Position numbers and translations under genes: made by a program. The notes below the pieces were generated by a model. That model was not told where the DNA came from. It worked only from the letters and a program-made list of their open reading frames with translations, and did not search any database. From NCBI RefSeq assembly GCF_011742925.1, contig NZ_WAEL01000002.1, forward strand, positions 558,001-622,000: DNA of 64,000 nucleotides. Direction: 5' to 3'. The first letter of the stretch is position 1; each line of letters begins with the position of its first letter. Of this stretch, positions 42,949-52,789 are shown one piece after another. Source of the stretch: Fibrivirga algicola. GTDB lineage: Bacteria; Bacteroidota; Bacteroidia; Cytophagales; Spirosomataceae.

Positions 42949-44718
42949 TTACTTCATTTTAAAGGGCAGGAACCAGTTGTTCTTGTCCATCAGCTTTGTA
43001 CGCACGGCCTCGGCGTTAGGGTTATTTGCTTTTCTCAGCTTCTGATACACCTTGTCGGCCAGGAAAGCAGGGTCGTTGCGGCGCAGGGCCACCCGAACCA
43101 GATCGGGCCAGCGCTGCCCTTCGTAAGCCAGCTCCAGGGCCGACTCTTCGATCAGCGAATTCTCGATCGATACGGTGCTATCACCTACAACAGGTACGTT
43201 CTGCAGGTTGGCCCGGCCCCGGATACCGTTGTTACGATACCACGGATCACGGAATAGGGGTACGTCACCGTTCCGGGCGAAGAAATCATAGGGCGCCACA
43301 TCGAAGGTCGACTGTTGGAATGTTTCGTCGCGGCCAACGGGATCTGAATCGAAGGTGGTTGAGATACCGTTGTTCAGCAGCGCATACGCCAGTTTGCGGC
43401 GACCATTCCGGTTGGCAGCTTCAGCAAAACGCAGGTGCAGCGTGGCGGCCCGGTACAGAAACCAGTTGCCGTTTTTCTCCTGCAACGTAGCCCCGATCGG
43501 CAAGCCCGTGTTTGGATCGAGGTAGTTGTAGAGGTACTTCATGATCACCGGGCTACCGGCTACCGTTTTATAGGTCAGGCGACCGCGGGCATCGAAGGGG
43601 AAGTTGTTGGTCTGTTTCTGGCTGTTCCACAAATCAATGGCCTGCTGCGCCGGAGCCAACTGATACCGACCGTTGATGTTCGAAAACAGATCAACAAAGG
43701 GGTTCTCTGGTTTGAAGTTCTTGTCGAACGGCATAAACCAGATCCACTCATAGTTGAACCAGTTTTCGGTGCTTCGACGGGCAAACATCGACCGCCAACC
43801 AAGGGTATTGGCATCGGCCAATCGGTTTATACTGCTCACACCGTCCAGATAACCGACCGAGAAATCGTTGTTGTTGGTGCCGGCATAATGGATCTTATAG
43901 GTGGCGTAGAACGCTTCTGAGTTGGGATCAACGCCTGTCCGGGCCGCCGTTTCCATCACCAGTTTGTAGGTCTGGGCGGCTTTCAGATACTGATTATCCC
44001 AGAGATACAGATCACCCAGCAAAACGTGCTTGTTGATGAAAAACTTGTTCAGCGGGTAGCCGTCAACCGGGGCGGCAACGATCGATGTATTCGACGTGTA
44101 TGGCTCGCGATACACCGACGGAATAGCCTCCATCGTGGTGATCAGTTCCTTTATCAGCGCGGTCAGTTCCATTTTAGGTACCGAAGACACAGCAGCCAGG
44201 TCGGTCACATTCTCGTAGGCCTCGGTTACGTACGGAACAGAGCCAAAGTGAATTCCCAACTGCAAGTACACCCAGCTCCGCAGGGCCGTAATGTCGGCGG
44301 CGCGCTGGTTGTATTCGTCAACGCGCATCTTGTTCTGCTGCAACATGATCTTGAAGTTCTTCAGGATGTCGTTGCAATTCAGGATCACTTCGTAGTAAGG
44401 CCGTGGGTCGGCATAGGCATTACCCGCCACCACGTCGTGGTTATTGATCTGGCGCAGTTGTTCGTCGGCTCCCGCCGTTACGTCCATCAAGTCGGCCCTT
44501 AATTCGTTCAACACCACATACTGCTTGGCCAGGGTCATGAATTTACCGTACACACCCAGTACGGCAGCATCGGCATCGAACACATTGCGGTAAACCTGCT
44601 CAGACGAAAGCGCATCTTTAGGGTCTACATCAATCAGGTTGGTACAGGCCGACACCCCGGCAAGCAGGCACGTAACCAGCCCGGCAATACCTATCTTTTT
44701 CTTAACTAGTAATTTCAT
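42949..44718 (-). CDS. SusD/RagB-family outer-membrane lipoprotein (second pair)
   Basis: This protein has 589 residues. The start at 44718 (MKLLVKKKIGIAGLVTCLLA) leads to the lipobox LAGVSAC with C25, and an upstream ATG at 44844 would overlap the SusC gene. The mature start CTNLIDVDPKDALSSEQVYRN is the classic SusD N-terminus, followed by tetratricopeptide-like helices and the family C-terminal region with ESALELAYEGQRWPDLVR. SusD proteins cap the SusC channel on the cell surface and bind the glycan. It follows SusC by 19 bp. Together they should import rhamnogalacturonan fragments made at the surface. Confidence 0.95.
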   Translation of the reverse strand: MKLLVKKKIGIAGLVTCLLAGVSACTNLIDVDPKDALSSEQVYRNVFDADAAVLGVYGKFMTLAKQYVVLNELRADLMDVTAGADEQLRQINNHDVVAGNAYADPRPYYEVILNCNDILKNFKIMLQQNKMRVDEYNQRAADITALRSWVYLQLGIHFGSVPYVTEAYENVTDLAAVSSVPKMELTALIKELITTMEAIPSVYREPYTSNTSIVAAPVDGYPLNKFFINKHVLLGDLYLWDNQYLKAAQTYKLVMETAARTGVDPNSEAFYATYKIHYAGTNNNDFSVGYLDGVSSINRLADANTLGWRSMFARRSTENWFNYEWIWFMPFDKNFKPENPFVDLFSNINGRYQLAPAQQAIDLWNSQKQTNNFPFDARGRLTYKTVAGSPVIMKYLYNYLDPNTGLPIGATLQEKNGNWFLYRAATLHLRFAEAANRNGRRKLAYALLNNGISTTFDSDPVGRDETFQQSTFDVAPYDFFARNGDVPLFRDPWYRNNGIRGRANLQNVPVVGDSTVSIENSLIEESALELAYEGQRWPDLVRVALRRNDPAFLADKVYQKLRKANNPNAEAVRTKLMDKNNWFLPFKMK

Positions 44719-44737
44719 AGCAGTAGCGGCAAAGAGA

Positions 44738-47700
44738 TTATAGACCAAACTTGACACCGATCTGAACAGACTTCTGAATGGGTTCGAGTGTATTATCGAC
44801 CCCCTGGCCAAACAGGCTGTTGGTGGCGTTAAACTCCGGGTCATAACCCAGGTACTTGGTAAAGGTCAGCAGGTTACTGGCGCTGGCGTAAAGTGTCAGG
44901 TATTTCAGCAGCGTCCGGTTGATCGGGAAGTTGTAAGCCACCGATACACTCCGAAGCCGGATGTATGAGCCATCTTCAATCCAGCGGTTCGAGAAGCGGG
45001 CGTTGCCCAGCGGGTCGCCAAGGGTAGCTCTGGGTACGTCGGTCACCTGCCCGTCGCCGCGCCAGCGATTCAGCGTAGCCTGCGACTGGTTGTTAGTTCC
45101 CGACACTGACTCCAGCACATTGCGGGTGTAATTGTACAGGCTATTGCCCGACACAAACGTGACCAGCGCCTCTACCGACAGATTGCCAAAGCCGATGTGG
45201 TTATTGATGCCGCCGAAGAAATCGGGGGTCGGTTTTCCAATGATCTGCCGGTCTTTTTCGTCAATGATCTTGTTGTTGTCCAGATCCACGAATTGAACAT
45301 CACCACCCCGGAAGGGCCGCAATGAACCATCTTTCAGCCGTGTCTGCAACCCGGCGGCGGTTGCCTGCGCATCGGTAGCAAACACACCCTGCGCCACATA
45401 CCCGTAGAAGGCGTTGGGAGCCTGACCAGTGCTGGTCAGGTATGTGGCCGGTCCAAACGTATTGATCAGGTTACCGTCGGGAAGCTGGTCAATGACCGAC
45501 ACCGCGCGGCCAATGTTCATACCCAAATCCCATTTCAGGTTCGGCCGATTCAACAGTTTCACATTCAGGGTAGCCTCTACTCCACTGGTTGTCATGCCAC
45601 CTCCATTGCGCAGCATCGTTGAGATCCCCGCCACGGTTGGCGTCGTCTCCAGGATGAGCATATCGGTGGTTTTGTTCCGGAACACGTCGAGGCTCAGGCT
45701 TACCCGGTCGTTTAGCAGGGCCATATCCAGGCCAAGATTTGCCTTTGTAACGGTCTCCCACTTCAAAGCCGGATTGGCAATATTGCTTCGAATCAGGCCC
45801 TGAATACCCAGTAGGTTTTGCCCTACATAGTATTGCCGCGATCCGTAGTTGCCAATATCGTCATTGCCTACCCGGCCGTACGACGCCCGCAGTTTCAGCA
45901 GATCGAACGGTGAATTGGCCATGAACCGCTCTGATGAAATCTGCCAGGCCGCCGATACGGCGGGCATCAGTGCGAACGGCATGCCACCGATCTTGATCGA
46001 CTCCGTAGCCACCTGCTTCCCGAACCGCGATGAACCGTCGAGGGCAGCACTGAGCGTCAGGAAATATTTGTCGGCAAACGCGTAGTTCATAGTCAGGTAC
46101 GTGTTCAGCCAGTTGTATTCGCCGAGACCACCACCCAGGTTATTAAGTAAGGAAACGCCGTTACCCGCACTGATGAGCTCGTCGGTTGCTGAGTTGTAAC
46201 CCAAAATACGATCCTGTTCTACCTTGCTGTTCAGGAAACGAACCCCAACGCGGGTAGAGAATTCGTGCCGGTAATTGATCGTTTTCGCGTACGACGCGTA
46301 GGCTTCCGTGTTAAAATTGAATAGTCGCTTCGTCTGCGAACCCAACTGGTTCTGGGCGATCGCGTTGCTTAGCGTATCGCTCAGTATACCCCGACGCGGC
46401 ACGAAGCGGTTCTCTTTGATCTTATCGAAAATCACCGACACGTTGGCTCCCAGTTCCAGACCCGGTGCCACATTGTACTGGAGACCCAGCCCACCAACGA
46501 ACCGATAGGCCCGGTTGCTGGCCTGCATCAATTGGCTGACAACCGTTGGATTGCCCACTTTGAAAATGTCTTCATCGGCATAGTCAGGTGAGGCAATCCC
46601 AGTCGGCGAAATTTCGTAGTCGCTTAAAAACGGGGCCTTCACCAGCGACAGGAAAACTGGGTTTGTTTTAGGCGCAAAGCCCATGTCTTTCACGTTCGCT
46701 TCATTGTAGGAGAAGCTCATGTTGGCAACGCCTTTCAACCGATTGCTCAGGTTCAAATCAGCATTGAAGCGCGTGCTGTACTTGCTCACGTTCGACTGCG
46801 CCAAAGCCGTATTGTTGGTCAGGTAGTTCATCGACAGGGCGTACTTGGCAATGTTGTCGCCGCCTGTCACCTTCAGATACATGTTGTTCGACAGGCTGTT
46901 GGTGAAGAGTTTCTTCTGCCAGTCGGTAGTGTTGTGGTATTGGTAATACGTACCTGAGTTGATCGCATCATTGAAATACGGCAGCGCCTGAAGTGCTTCC
47001 GTCGATACACCACCTGAACTCAGCACATTACCCAGGTACGTCCGGTAATCCGATGCATTCAGAAGAGGCAATGAGGTTGGTGCCAGGTTCATCCCTCCGT
47101 TCATCGCCAGATCAATTCGGGTACCCAGATCCCTGGCCCGCGAGGTAGTAATCACGATTACACCATTGGCTGCCTTTGTCCCGTACTGCGCCGTCACGGC
47201 AGCATCTTTCAAGACTGTAATGTTGCTGATATCGCGGATGTCGATGTTGGCAAGCGGGTTTTCTGCATAATTGTTTGTCAGCGAGCTGCCGTAGGTACCA
47301 TTGTCGTAAACCATATTATCGACAATGATCAGCGGCTGGTTTGTGGCCGAAAGTGACGTGTAGCCGCGCAACAACAGGTTTGCCCGCGCATTGCCCATAC
47401 CCGACCCGCGGATGCTGTTCAGTCCGGCAATTTTTCCCTGTAGATACGAATCGGGTGTTTCATTGTATCGCGTCCAGATATCAGACATATCGGCGGTGGC
47501 GGCAGCATTGGTTAGCCGGTTGGCGGGCACAACGTGATTGGCCAGCACCAGCGGGTTGAACAGCGACGGCCGATCGCCTTCGTTGAGGGCAACGTTCAGT
47601 GTTTTCCGTCCGTCGATAGCCACCTCGCGGCTTTGATACCCGGCGATTTCGACGCCTACCGACACATTTGCGCTGGGTACAGCCAAGGTAAACCGTCCGT

Positions 47701-47956
47701 CGTCGCCGGTAATTGAGGTTGTCAGGTTTTTATAGAATACCCGGGCACCGGTCAGTGGCTTTTTGGTAGCGGCATCGGTAATCACCCCGCTAATCTGCGC
47801 ACTCAGTTTCGGTGGTGCCTTGGCAGCCACTACGGTTACGTATTCGGCTCCGTCCTGGCCGTTGCTCACTAGCGAGACGAGCACCAGCCCAGCTACGCCC
47901 AGCACCAATCGGCCTGCCCGGTAAACTGCCTGAGTTGATTGTATAAAATGTTGCAT
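44738..47956 (-). CDS. SusC/RagA-family TonB-linked outer-membrane importer (second pair)
   Basis: This protein has 1072 residues from the ATG at 47956, with a signal anchor or signal peptide within the first 35 residues. A carboxypeptidase-regulatory-like domain (SAQISGVITDAATKKPLTGA) precedes the plug with DSYLQGKIAGLNSIRGSG and QPLIIVDNMVYDNG, followed by a long beta-barrel. SusC proteins form TonB-dependent channels for oligosaccharides. The plug reads slightly differently from the other SusC (NMVYD instead of DGMPYE) and the two barrels differ throughout, suggesting distinct ligands. It lies 62 bp downstream of a FAS1 lipoprotein gene and 19 bp before its SusD partner. Confidence 0.96.
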   Translation of the reverse strand: MQHFIQSTQAVYRAGRLVLGVAGLVLVSLVSNGQDGAEYVTVVAAKAPPKLSAQISGVITDAATKKPLTGARVFYKNLTTSITGDDGRFTLAVPSANVSVGVEIAGYQSREVAIDGRKTLNVALNEGDRPSLFNPLVLANHVVPANRLTNAAATADMSDIWTRYNETPDSYLQGKIAGLNSIRGSGMGNARANLLLRGYTSLSATNQPLIIVDNMVYDNGTYGSSLTNNYAENPLANIDIRDISNITVLKDAAVTAQYGTKAANGVIVITTSRARDLGTRIDLAMNGGMNLAPTSLPLLNASDYRTYLGNVLSSGGVSTEALQALPYFNDAINSGTYYQYHNTTDWQKKLFTNSLSNNMYLKVTGGDNIAKYALSMNYLTNNTALAQSNVSKYSTRFNADLNLSNRLKGVANMSFSYNEANVKDMGFAPKTNPVFLSLVKAPFLSDYEISPTGIASPDYADEDIFKVGNPTVVSQLMQASNRAYRFVGGLGLQYNVAPGLELGANVSVIFDKIKENRFVPRRGILSDTLSNAIAQNQLGSQTKRLFNFNTEAYASYAKTINYRHEFSTRVGVRFLNSKVEQDRILGYNSATDELISAGNGVSLLNNLGGGLGEYNWLNTYLTMNYAFADKYFLTLSAALDGSSRFGKQVATESIKIGGMPFALMPAVSAAWQISSERFMANSPFDLLKLRASYGRVGNDDIGNYGSRQYYVGQNLLGIQGLIRSNIANPALKWETVTKANLGLDMALLNDRVSLSLDVFRNKTTDMLILETTPTVAGISTMLRNGGGMTTSGVEATLNVKLLNRPNLKWDLGMNIGRAVSVIDQLPDGNLINTFGPATYLTSTGQAPNAFYGYVAQGVFATDAQATAAGLQTRLKDGSLRPFRGGDVQFVDLDNNKIIDEKDRQIIGKPTPDFFGGINNHIGFGNLSVEALVTFVSGNSLYNYTRNVLESVSGTNNQSQATLNRWRGDGQVTDVPRATLGDPLGNARFSNRWIEDGSYIRLRSVSVAYNFPINRTLLKYLTLYASASNLLTFTKYLGYDPEFNATNSLFGQGVDNTLEPIQKSVQIGVKFGL

Positions 47957-48018
47957 CGACGGTATATCTAATAAGTAGCTGTCGGGGATACGCACCTGAT
48001 CGACAGATCATAACGAGT

Positions 48019-49455
48019 TTAAAGTACAGGAACCAGCTTGATGTAATCCAGCGCCATGCTATTAGTACCACTGGCAATGAGGTACATATCAAGCGCGCCA
48101 AACGACGTTGTGGTGTATTCGCCCAGCAGCACTTCCGAGTAGTTATCGTTCGGTACGGCGATGTTGGCGAATGTCGTAGACGTTAGGCTCCCCATGGCAA
48201 GTCGCTGGCTCACCACGATCGGCAACGTATTGGTCCGGTAATTTCGGGTCTGATCATTCAGGGCAACCCAGTACACCTTGTACTTCATAGCGGGCACTTC
48301 GGGCACCCGATAACGTACCCAGAAACCGCTCACACCATGGGCAATAACCGACAAGTCGCGGAAAGTCTGACCGGTAACGGGGCTTAGTTTTTCCCGGATG
48401 GCGATCACCGTCGACCCTACGTTTTGCAGCTGCGACACGTAATTTTCGCCTTGTACAACAATGGGCTGCAGCTTCACCGCTGGCTTCACATCGGCCTTGC
48501 TGAACACATAGGCGATGCCGTTGCTCAGGTTGACAGTACGAACCAGCGCTGTTTTGTCGAGTGGTACATCGACGCCAAATTTTGATTTCAGTACGGCGGG
48601 CAGCTTATCGACCGTGTACAGGCCTTCTACCGCCAGGTCTTTCAACACCTGGTAGCTGGCCAGGTTGTAGGTACTGTCGGCGGTGCTCGTTTTAAAGTAG
48701 GGCGACAGCTTGGTTACTTCTGTGGCAAACGCGTCGTTTGTCAGCAAAATGTATGTAAACTGCTTTGACTCATCGGCGAGGTTATACACCAGGTCGGTAA
48801 ACTTGTTTTTCTGCTCGATGCCCGTTCCCGGCCGATACACAGGCCGACCTGTTGTGGCGCTGATGCTGTCGACAATCGCTTTCTCCGGATTAAGTACCAG
48901 ATATGAAAGTGCTCCCAGCACCTTATTCTGCACGTATGTCTCTTTCGATGAGTTGACAAAGCTCATCAGGTTTGGCAGTACTGCCGAGGCTTTATCGAGT
49001 GTGTGCAATACCCCATTTGCCACGTACCTGTTGGCGTTTACCACCGTCGACTCGCCCATGCGGCCATTGGTAAAGGTTACGTATTTGCCGTTCAACATCT
49101 GCACCCGCACTTCCTGTGTGGCACCGGGCAGGGGGTACGTTTGTAACGCAATGTGATTGCCCACAAACGACTTTAGCGCCGTAGTATCACTCAGCGAGGC
49201 CAGGTCGACGGTTTCCAAGGCTTTGTTGGTTGGAGCCCAGACCGTATAATTTTTCGACGCGCTGATCAGCTTATCGTAGCCACTCTTGACCAATAATTCG
49301 CTGAATTTGCTCAGTTCGGGCTGTGCGTTGATTTCGCTGTACAGGGTTCTGGCCAATGCGTTATCTGCCACGGTGATCCGATCGTCCCATTGCTTACAGG
49401 CCGCTATACAGATGCCCAGCAGGACAATCAGCAGGAATGAATACTGTTTTTTCAT
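48019..49455 (-). CDS. FAS1 (fasciclin) lipoprotein with C-terminal CBM-like domain (third FAS1 gene)
   Basis: This protein has 478 residues from the ATG at 49455. The lipobox ends GICIAAC (C20) followed by KQWDD, an acidic pattern of the kind that marks surface-exposed lipoproteins in Bacteroidota. A first FAS1 domain (about 30-140) has FSELLVKSGYDKLI, YTVWAPTNKALE and NGVLHTLD. A second, divergent FAS1-like region spans about 150-330 with FTYILLTNDAFATEV. The last 130 residues switch to a beta-sandwich-like module (GFWVRYRVPEVPAMKYKVYW, ending SMALDYIKLVPVL) that resembles the C-terminus of the next FAS1 protein. The likely role is surface glycan capture alongside SusCD; it is inferred, since FAS1 proteins are mostly known as adhesion modules. 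Confidence 0.85.
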   Translation of the reverse strand: MKKQYSFLLIVLLGICIAACKQWDDRITVADNALARTLYSEINAQPELSKFSELLVKSGYDKLISASKNYTVWAPTNKALETVDLASLSDTTALKSFVGNHIALQTYPLPGATQEVRVQMLNGKYVTFTNGRMGESTVVNANRYVANGVLHTLDKASAVLPNLMSFVNSSKETYVQNKVLGALSYLVLNPEKAIVDSISATTGRPVYRPGTGIEQKNKFTDLVYNLADESKQFTYILLTNDAFATEVTKLSPYFKTSTADSTYNLASYQVLKDLAVEGLYTVDKLPAVLKSKFGVDVPLDKTALVRTVNLSNGIAYVFSKADVKPAVKLQPIVVQGENYVSQLQNVGSTVIAIREKLSPVTGQTFRDLSVIAHGVSGFWVRYRVPEVPAMKYKVYWVALNDQTRNYRTNTLPIVVSQRLAMGSLTSTTFANIAVPNDNYSEVLLGEYTTTSFGALDMYLIASGTNSMALDYIKLVPVL

Positions 49456-49495
49456 TGCAGAAAGAAAAATGAATGAAGCCGGGTTGCCGAACGAA

Positions 49496-51151
49496 TTAGG
49501 GAACAAGCGTGCCATTCCGGTTGAAGCGTGGCCTTGTCTGGGGCATGTCAATCGGGATGAAGTGCACCATGTCGAGGTTATTGTTATTCTGTGTACCCGA
49601 AATATTGGTCAGGCGGAACATGTGGCGGTCAGTGGTTTTTATATCGATGATCCCCAACAGTCGACCAGGCAGGTTCCGGTCAGTACCGGGGTCGCTATAC
49701 AGCTTCCAGCCCAACGCCTCCAGCTCGCCTTCTGAGCCCGCCGGTGCGGTGTCGGTAAAGGCCATTGGACGGGGGAGCATTTCGCCATCTACGCTACCCT
49801 GGCAGATGTTGACCGACCCACCGCTTTGCTTCTGAAACCGGTAGCACACCCACACTTTGTAACGACCCTTCACCAGCATCGGTGTTTTCAGGTCAACCCA
49901 CACGCTCCGGTTTGGACCGCCCAACGGGATCATCAGGTAATCATTCCGGTACACCGAGAAGTTGGAGGCGGTCGTGTAGATATACGATAAGTTGAAGTTC
50001 GAACGCTCCCAGTTGATGTCTTTCACCGAACCGTACACGAAATCATAGCTCCGCTTGCCAAAGTAGGCGGGCAGTTTACGGATCTCCGGGAAGTCAGCCA
50101 CATCCCAGTATACAGGCGTTGGCTTCCGAACTTTAGACACAAAATGACCCGTGGCACTGTGGATAACGCCGTTGGTCGCCGCGTTGTCGCTCAGTGCCCG
50201 GTCCAGCACTACGCCTGGCTCGCGAACGCCATTGAACTCATCATCATTGATCAATACAACCTGATCTTCCAGCTTCGAGGTCACCACCTCAAGCGGCACT
50301 TTGGTCACGTGCGACTGCGACGTAATGATATCGGCCAGGTACTTGGCCCCGGGCAGCATGTGGTAGGCTACGTACAGGTTCAGGCTATCGGTTTTGCTGC
50401 GGGGGTTTCCCGTGTTCGAATACCGTTTCTTCAGGGCCTCAAACGAGGTAAAGCCAGCTTTGCCCAGGGCGGTATTCGATTCGGCCAAAACGGTAGTCCA
50501 CCGCCTGTCGGGGTCGGCATTTACGATGTTCAGCGAGTCGTAATAGCCGGTTTGTTTAATGGCTTCGGTGAAGATCGAGTATGCCGGGTCTTTTTCCAGC
50601 GTCGCCGCCAGCGTCAGCGTGGCTGGTTTCAACACGTTGTCGATCACGTGCAGAATACCGTTGCTGGTAGTGATGTTTGTTTCCAGCACCAGTGCCTGCC
50701 GGTTCAGGCTATAGTTTGACGTGCCGTTGGTAAATGACACACCGCCCAACAGGTACTGCCCATACATGGTCACGAGGGGTAGCTTCCCGTCTTTAAACGA
50801 CTTGGTAGTCAGCGTATCCCGAATGATGTGAATCTTGGCAATGTCCTGCGCTTCTTCCTTTGTCAGGGTCGCGGCGGTCTTGTTCAGCGCCTTCATGTAT
50901 GACTGCACACCCGCGTTGGTTGGCACAAACATGGTGTATGCGCCATACGCGTCGAGAAAGCCTTCATAGCCGGCCTTATCGAGGATCGCCGTAAACTCTG
51001 AAAAGCTCTCAGGGCGCGTTTTCAGGTAGCTAAACATGTTCGCATCGCTCGTGGTGGTCTGCACGAAGTCCTGCTCACGGCACCCAATCAGGTACACCAG
51101 CGGCAGCAGGATGACGAGCGTGAGCAGTATGGAATTACTAAACTTTTTCAT
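49496..51151 (-). CDS. FAS1 (fasciclin) lipoprotein with C-terminal CBM-like domain (second FAS1 gene)
   Basis: This protein has 551 residues. The signal peptide ends in the lipobox VYLIGC (C24), followed by REQDF. FAS1 domain one (about 40-190) shows FSEFTAILDKAGYEGFL, YTMFVPTNAGVQSYM and NGILHVIDNVL. Domain two (about 190-365) shows YSIFTEAIKQTGYYDSL, WTTVLAESNTALGKAG and NGVIHSATGHFVS. Residues about 410-540 form a separate beta-rich module: SVWVDLKTPMLVKGRYKVWV, a DGEMLPRPMAF loop and NNNLDMVHFIPID at the end. That layout resembles galactose-binding-like carbohydrate-binding modules. The gene is 44 bp after the first SusD and 40 bp before the third FAS1 gene, so the two look co-transcribed. 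It likely acts as a surface glycan-binding protein. Confidence 0.85.
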   Translation of the reverse strand: MKKFSNSILLTLVILLPLVYLIGCREQDFVQTTTSDANMFSYLKTRPESFSEFTAILDKAGYEGFLDAYGAYTMFVPTNAGVQSYMKALNKTAATLTKEEAQDIAKIHIIRDTLTTKSFKDGKLPLVTMYGQYLLGGVSFTNGTSNYSLNRQALVLETNITTSNGILHVIDNVLKPATLTLAATLEKDPAYSIFTEAIKQTGYYDSLNIVNADPDRRWTTVLAESNTALGKAGFTSFEALKKRYSNTGNPRSKTDSLNLYVAYHMLPGAKYLADIITSQSHVTKVPLEVVTSKLEDQVVLINDDEFNGVREPGVVLDRALSDNAATNGVIHSATGHFVSKVRKPTPVYWDVADFPEIRKLPAYFGKRSYDFVYGSVKDINWERSNFNLSYIYTTASNFSVYRNDYLMIPLGGPNRSVWVDLKTPMLVKGRYKVWVCYRFQKQSGGSVNICQGSVDGEMLPRPMAFTDTAPAGSEGELEALGWKLYSDPGTDRNLPGRLLGIIDIKTTDRHMFRLTNISGTQNNNNLDMVHFIPIDMPQTRPRFNRNGTLVP

Positions 51152-51195
51152 GGCTTTCTTGATCGGAAAAGTTCTGTTTATTCAAAACCAACTGA

Positions 51196-52668
51196 CTACT
51201 TGTAGAAGGGATTCTGAACCAGCAGCTTATTCGTCTGTAACTCGTACTGAAAAATGGGCAGGTAATGACTGTTGTAGTCCTTGTATTTGGCAATTGCCGA
51301 CTGCTGTCTGTCGGGCGGAACGCTCCGCGCTACCATGTCGAGCAGGATGTCGAGGCGCTTGTAATTATTCCGTTTAGTGTGCCGCAGCACATCGTACCAG
51401 CGCTTGCCTTCGAAGGCCAGCTCACGGGCACGTTCTTCGAGAATGTAGTCCATCACCGACTCTGTATCGGCCGGATCGGGTGTTTTGAGCGTACCTACCA
51501 GCGCCTGCGCCCGGTCGCGAATTTGCTGCACAATGGCGAGGGCTTCCGGTCCACGTTTCAGCATAGCCAGTGCCTCGGCCTTCATGAGCAACACGTCGGC
51601 ATAGCGATACACGATCCAGTGCGCATACGATTCGTTGATCACGCGCAGGGTGGTTCCGTTCAGGCTTACGTACTTCCAGATGGTGCCATCCGTAGCCCGT
51701 ACCGCCGATTCATCGCCGCGAAGGTCCTTCTTAGTATCATCCTGGAAGTCCTGCGTGTATACATCATCGATCACATACGAACTGGCCTGGAACCGGCGAG
51801 GCGCAACGAACATACCGTAGAAGCCATTGATGCGCTGTCGATCGTACTGTAATTCGAAGATTCCTTCATTTGAATTACCCTGCACGAATACTTGGTTATG
51901 GAAGGCGTTGCCCTGGATCAGACCAAATTTGGCGCTGCTGGTGATCTTGTTGCAGGCAGCCAGCGCCTCATCGTATTTCTCCATCCAGAGGGCTACATCA
52001 GCCTGAAGAGCATTTACCATGTAGCGAGTGACACGCCCCTTATTTGAAGCAACATCGCCATAGGTCAGCGGTGCATTCGGCTCGGCTTCAGTCAGGTCTT
52101 TGACCACCTGTGCCAGTATCTCGTCTTTCGTACTCTTAGGAATGGGCGTAATCTGGTTATCTGAGAACGTAGCGTCCAGCTTCAGGGGTACGTCGCCAAA
52201 GGTGCGGGCCAGGTAAAAGTAAAGTAACGCCCGAAGGGCTTTGGCCTCCGCCAAATTCACGTTCAATGCTTCCTGCGTGTACGTCTTGTCGCTCTCGAGA
52301 ACGGTAGGCGCAAACTGGATAACGGTGTTGCAGTAGTTAATGATCTGGTACACACTGCGCCAGTTGGCAATACCGTTGCTGGGCAGCAGGTTGACGTTGA
52401 TCATATCCGTTTCATCAGGCCGGGTCAAAAACGTCGACGTGATCATGTCGGCCCGTAGTTCACCCCAGAGAAAGAGCGTCTCGGGCAGGCCGTTGAGCAT
52501 ACCAGCGTAACAGCCCGTAACGGCAGCCTGCACCTGCTCTTTTGTGCGCCAAAATTCATCTTTGGTGATGCCATCCTGCGGGCGCAGATCCAGGTACGTA
52601 TTGCACGACGTCGGCAGGAGAAGCAGCAACAGGGCCGATACGCTATAGATTAATTTCTTTACCATCAC
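51196..52668 (-). CDS. SusD/RagB-family outer-membrane lipoprotein (first pair)
   Basis: This 490-residue protein has the lipobox LLLPTSC with C22 and the classic mature start CNTYLDLRPQDGITKDEFW. Helical repeats include ALRALLYFYLARTFGDVPLK, a very typical SusD segment, and the C-terminal region has EERARELAFEGKRWYDVLR. It should sit over the first SusC channel and help capture glycan. It follows that SusC by 121 bp, a larger gap than in the second pair (19 bp), and the gap contains an imperfect inverted repeat. The two SusD proteins differ in length by about 100 residues. Confidence 0.96.
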   Translation of the reverse strand: MMVKKLIYSVSALLLLLLPTSCNTYLDLRPQDGITKDEFWRTKEQVQAAVTGCYAGMLNGLPETLFLWGELRADMITSTFLTRPDETDMINVNLLPSNGIANWRSVYQIINYCNTVIQFAPTVLESDKTYTQEALNVNLAEAKALRALLYFYLARTFGDVPLKLDATFSDNQITPIPKSTKDEILAQVVKDLTEAEPNAPLTYGDVASNKGRVTRYMVNALQADVALWMEKYDEALAACNKITSSAKFGLIQGNAFHNQVFVQGNSNEGIFELQYDRQRINGFYGMFVAPRRFQASSYVIDDVYTQDFQDDTKKDLRGDESAVRATDGTIWKYVSLNGTTLRVINESYAHWIVYRYADVLLMKAEALAMLKRGPEALAIVQQIRDRAQALVGTLKTPDPADTESVMDYILEERARELAFEGKRWYDVLRHTKRNNYKRLDILLDMVARSVPPDRQQSAIAKYKDYNSHYLPIFQYELQTNKLLVQNPFYK

Positions 52669-52695
52669 TCAGTATGTTCAGAAGCCATTGATTGT

Positions 52696-52784
52696 CATTA
52701 CGTTGGTTAGGCGACGCCGAATCCGAGTGGTTATGGTCACTCTTTTTTGAGGCAACCAATCACCCGAGGGCTACCAGCGTAATG
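52696..52784. repeat. Imperfect inverted repeat between SusC and SusD (first pair)
   Basis: CATTACGTTGGT (52696-52707) and ACCAGCGTAATG (52773-52784) pair over 12 positions with one mismatch, enclosing 65 nt. The element fills the SusC-SusD gap and could tune the ratio of the two products through an RNA hairpin. Confidence 0.4.
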
Positions 52785-52789
52785 TCGTG

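Noticed and set aside
47957-49551. Extended start for the third FAS1 protein at 49551
   Set aside because: The upstream part overlaps the preceding FAS1 gene and precedes a clean lipoprotein signal peptide that starts at 49455.
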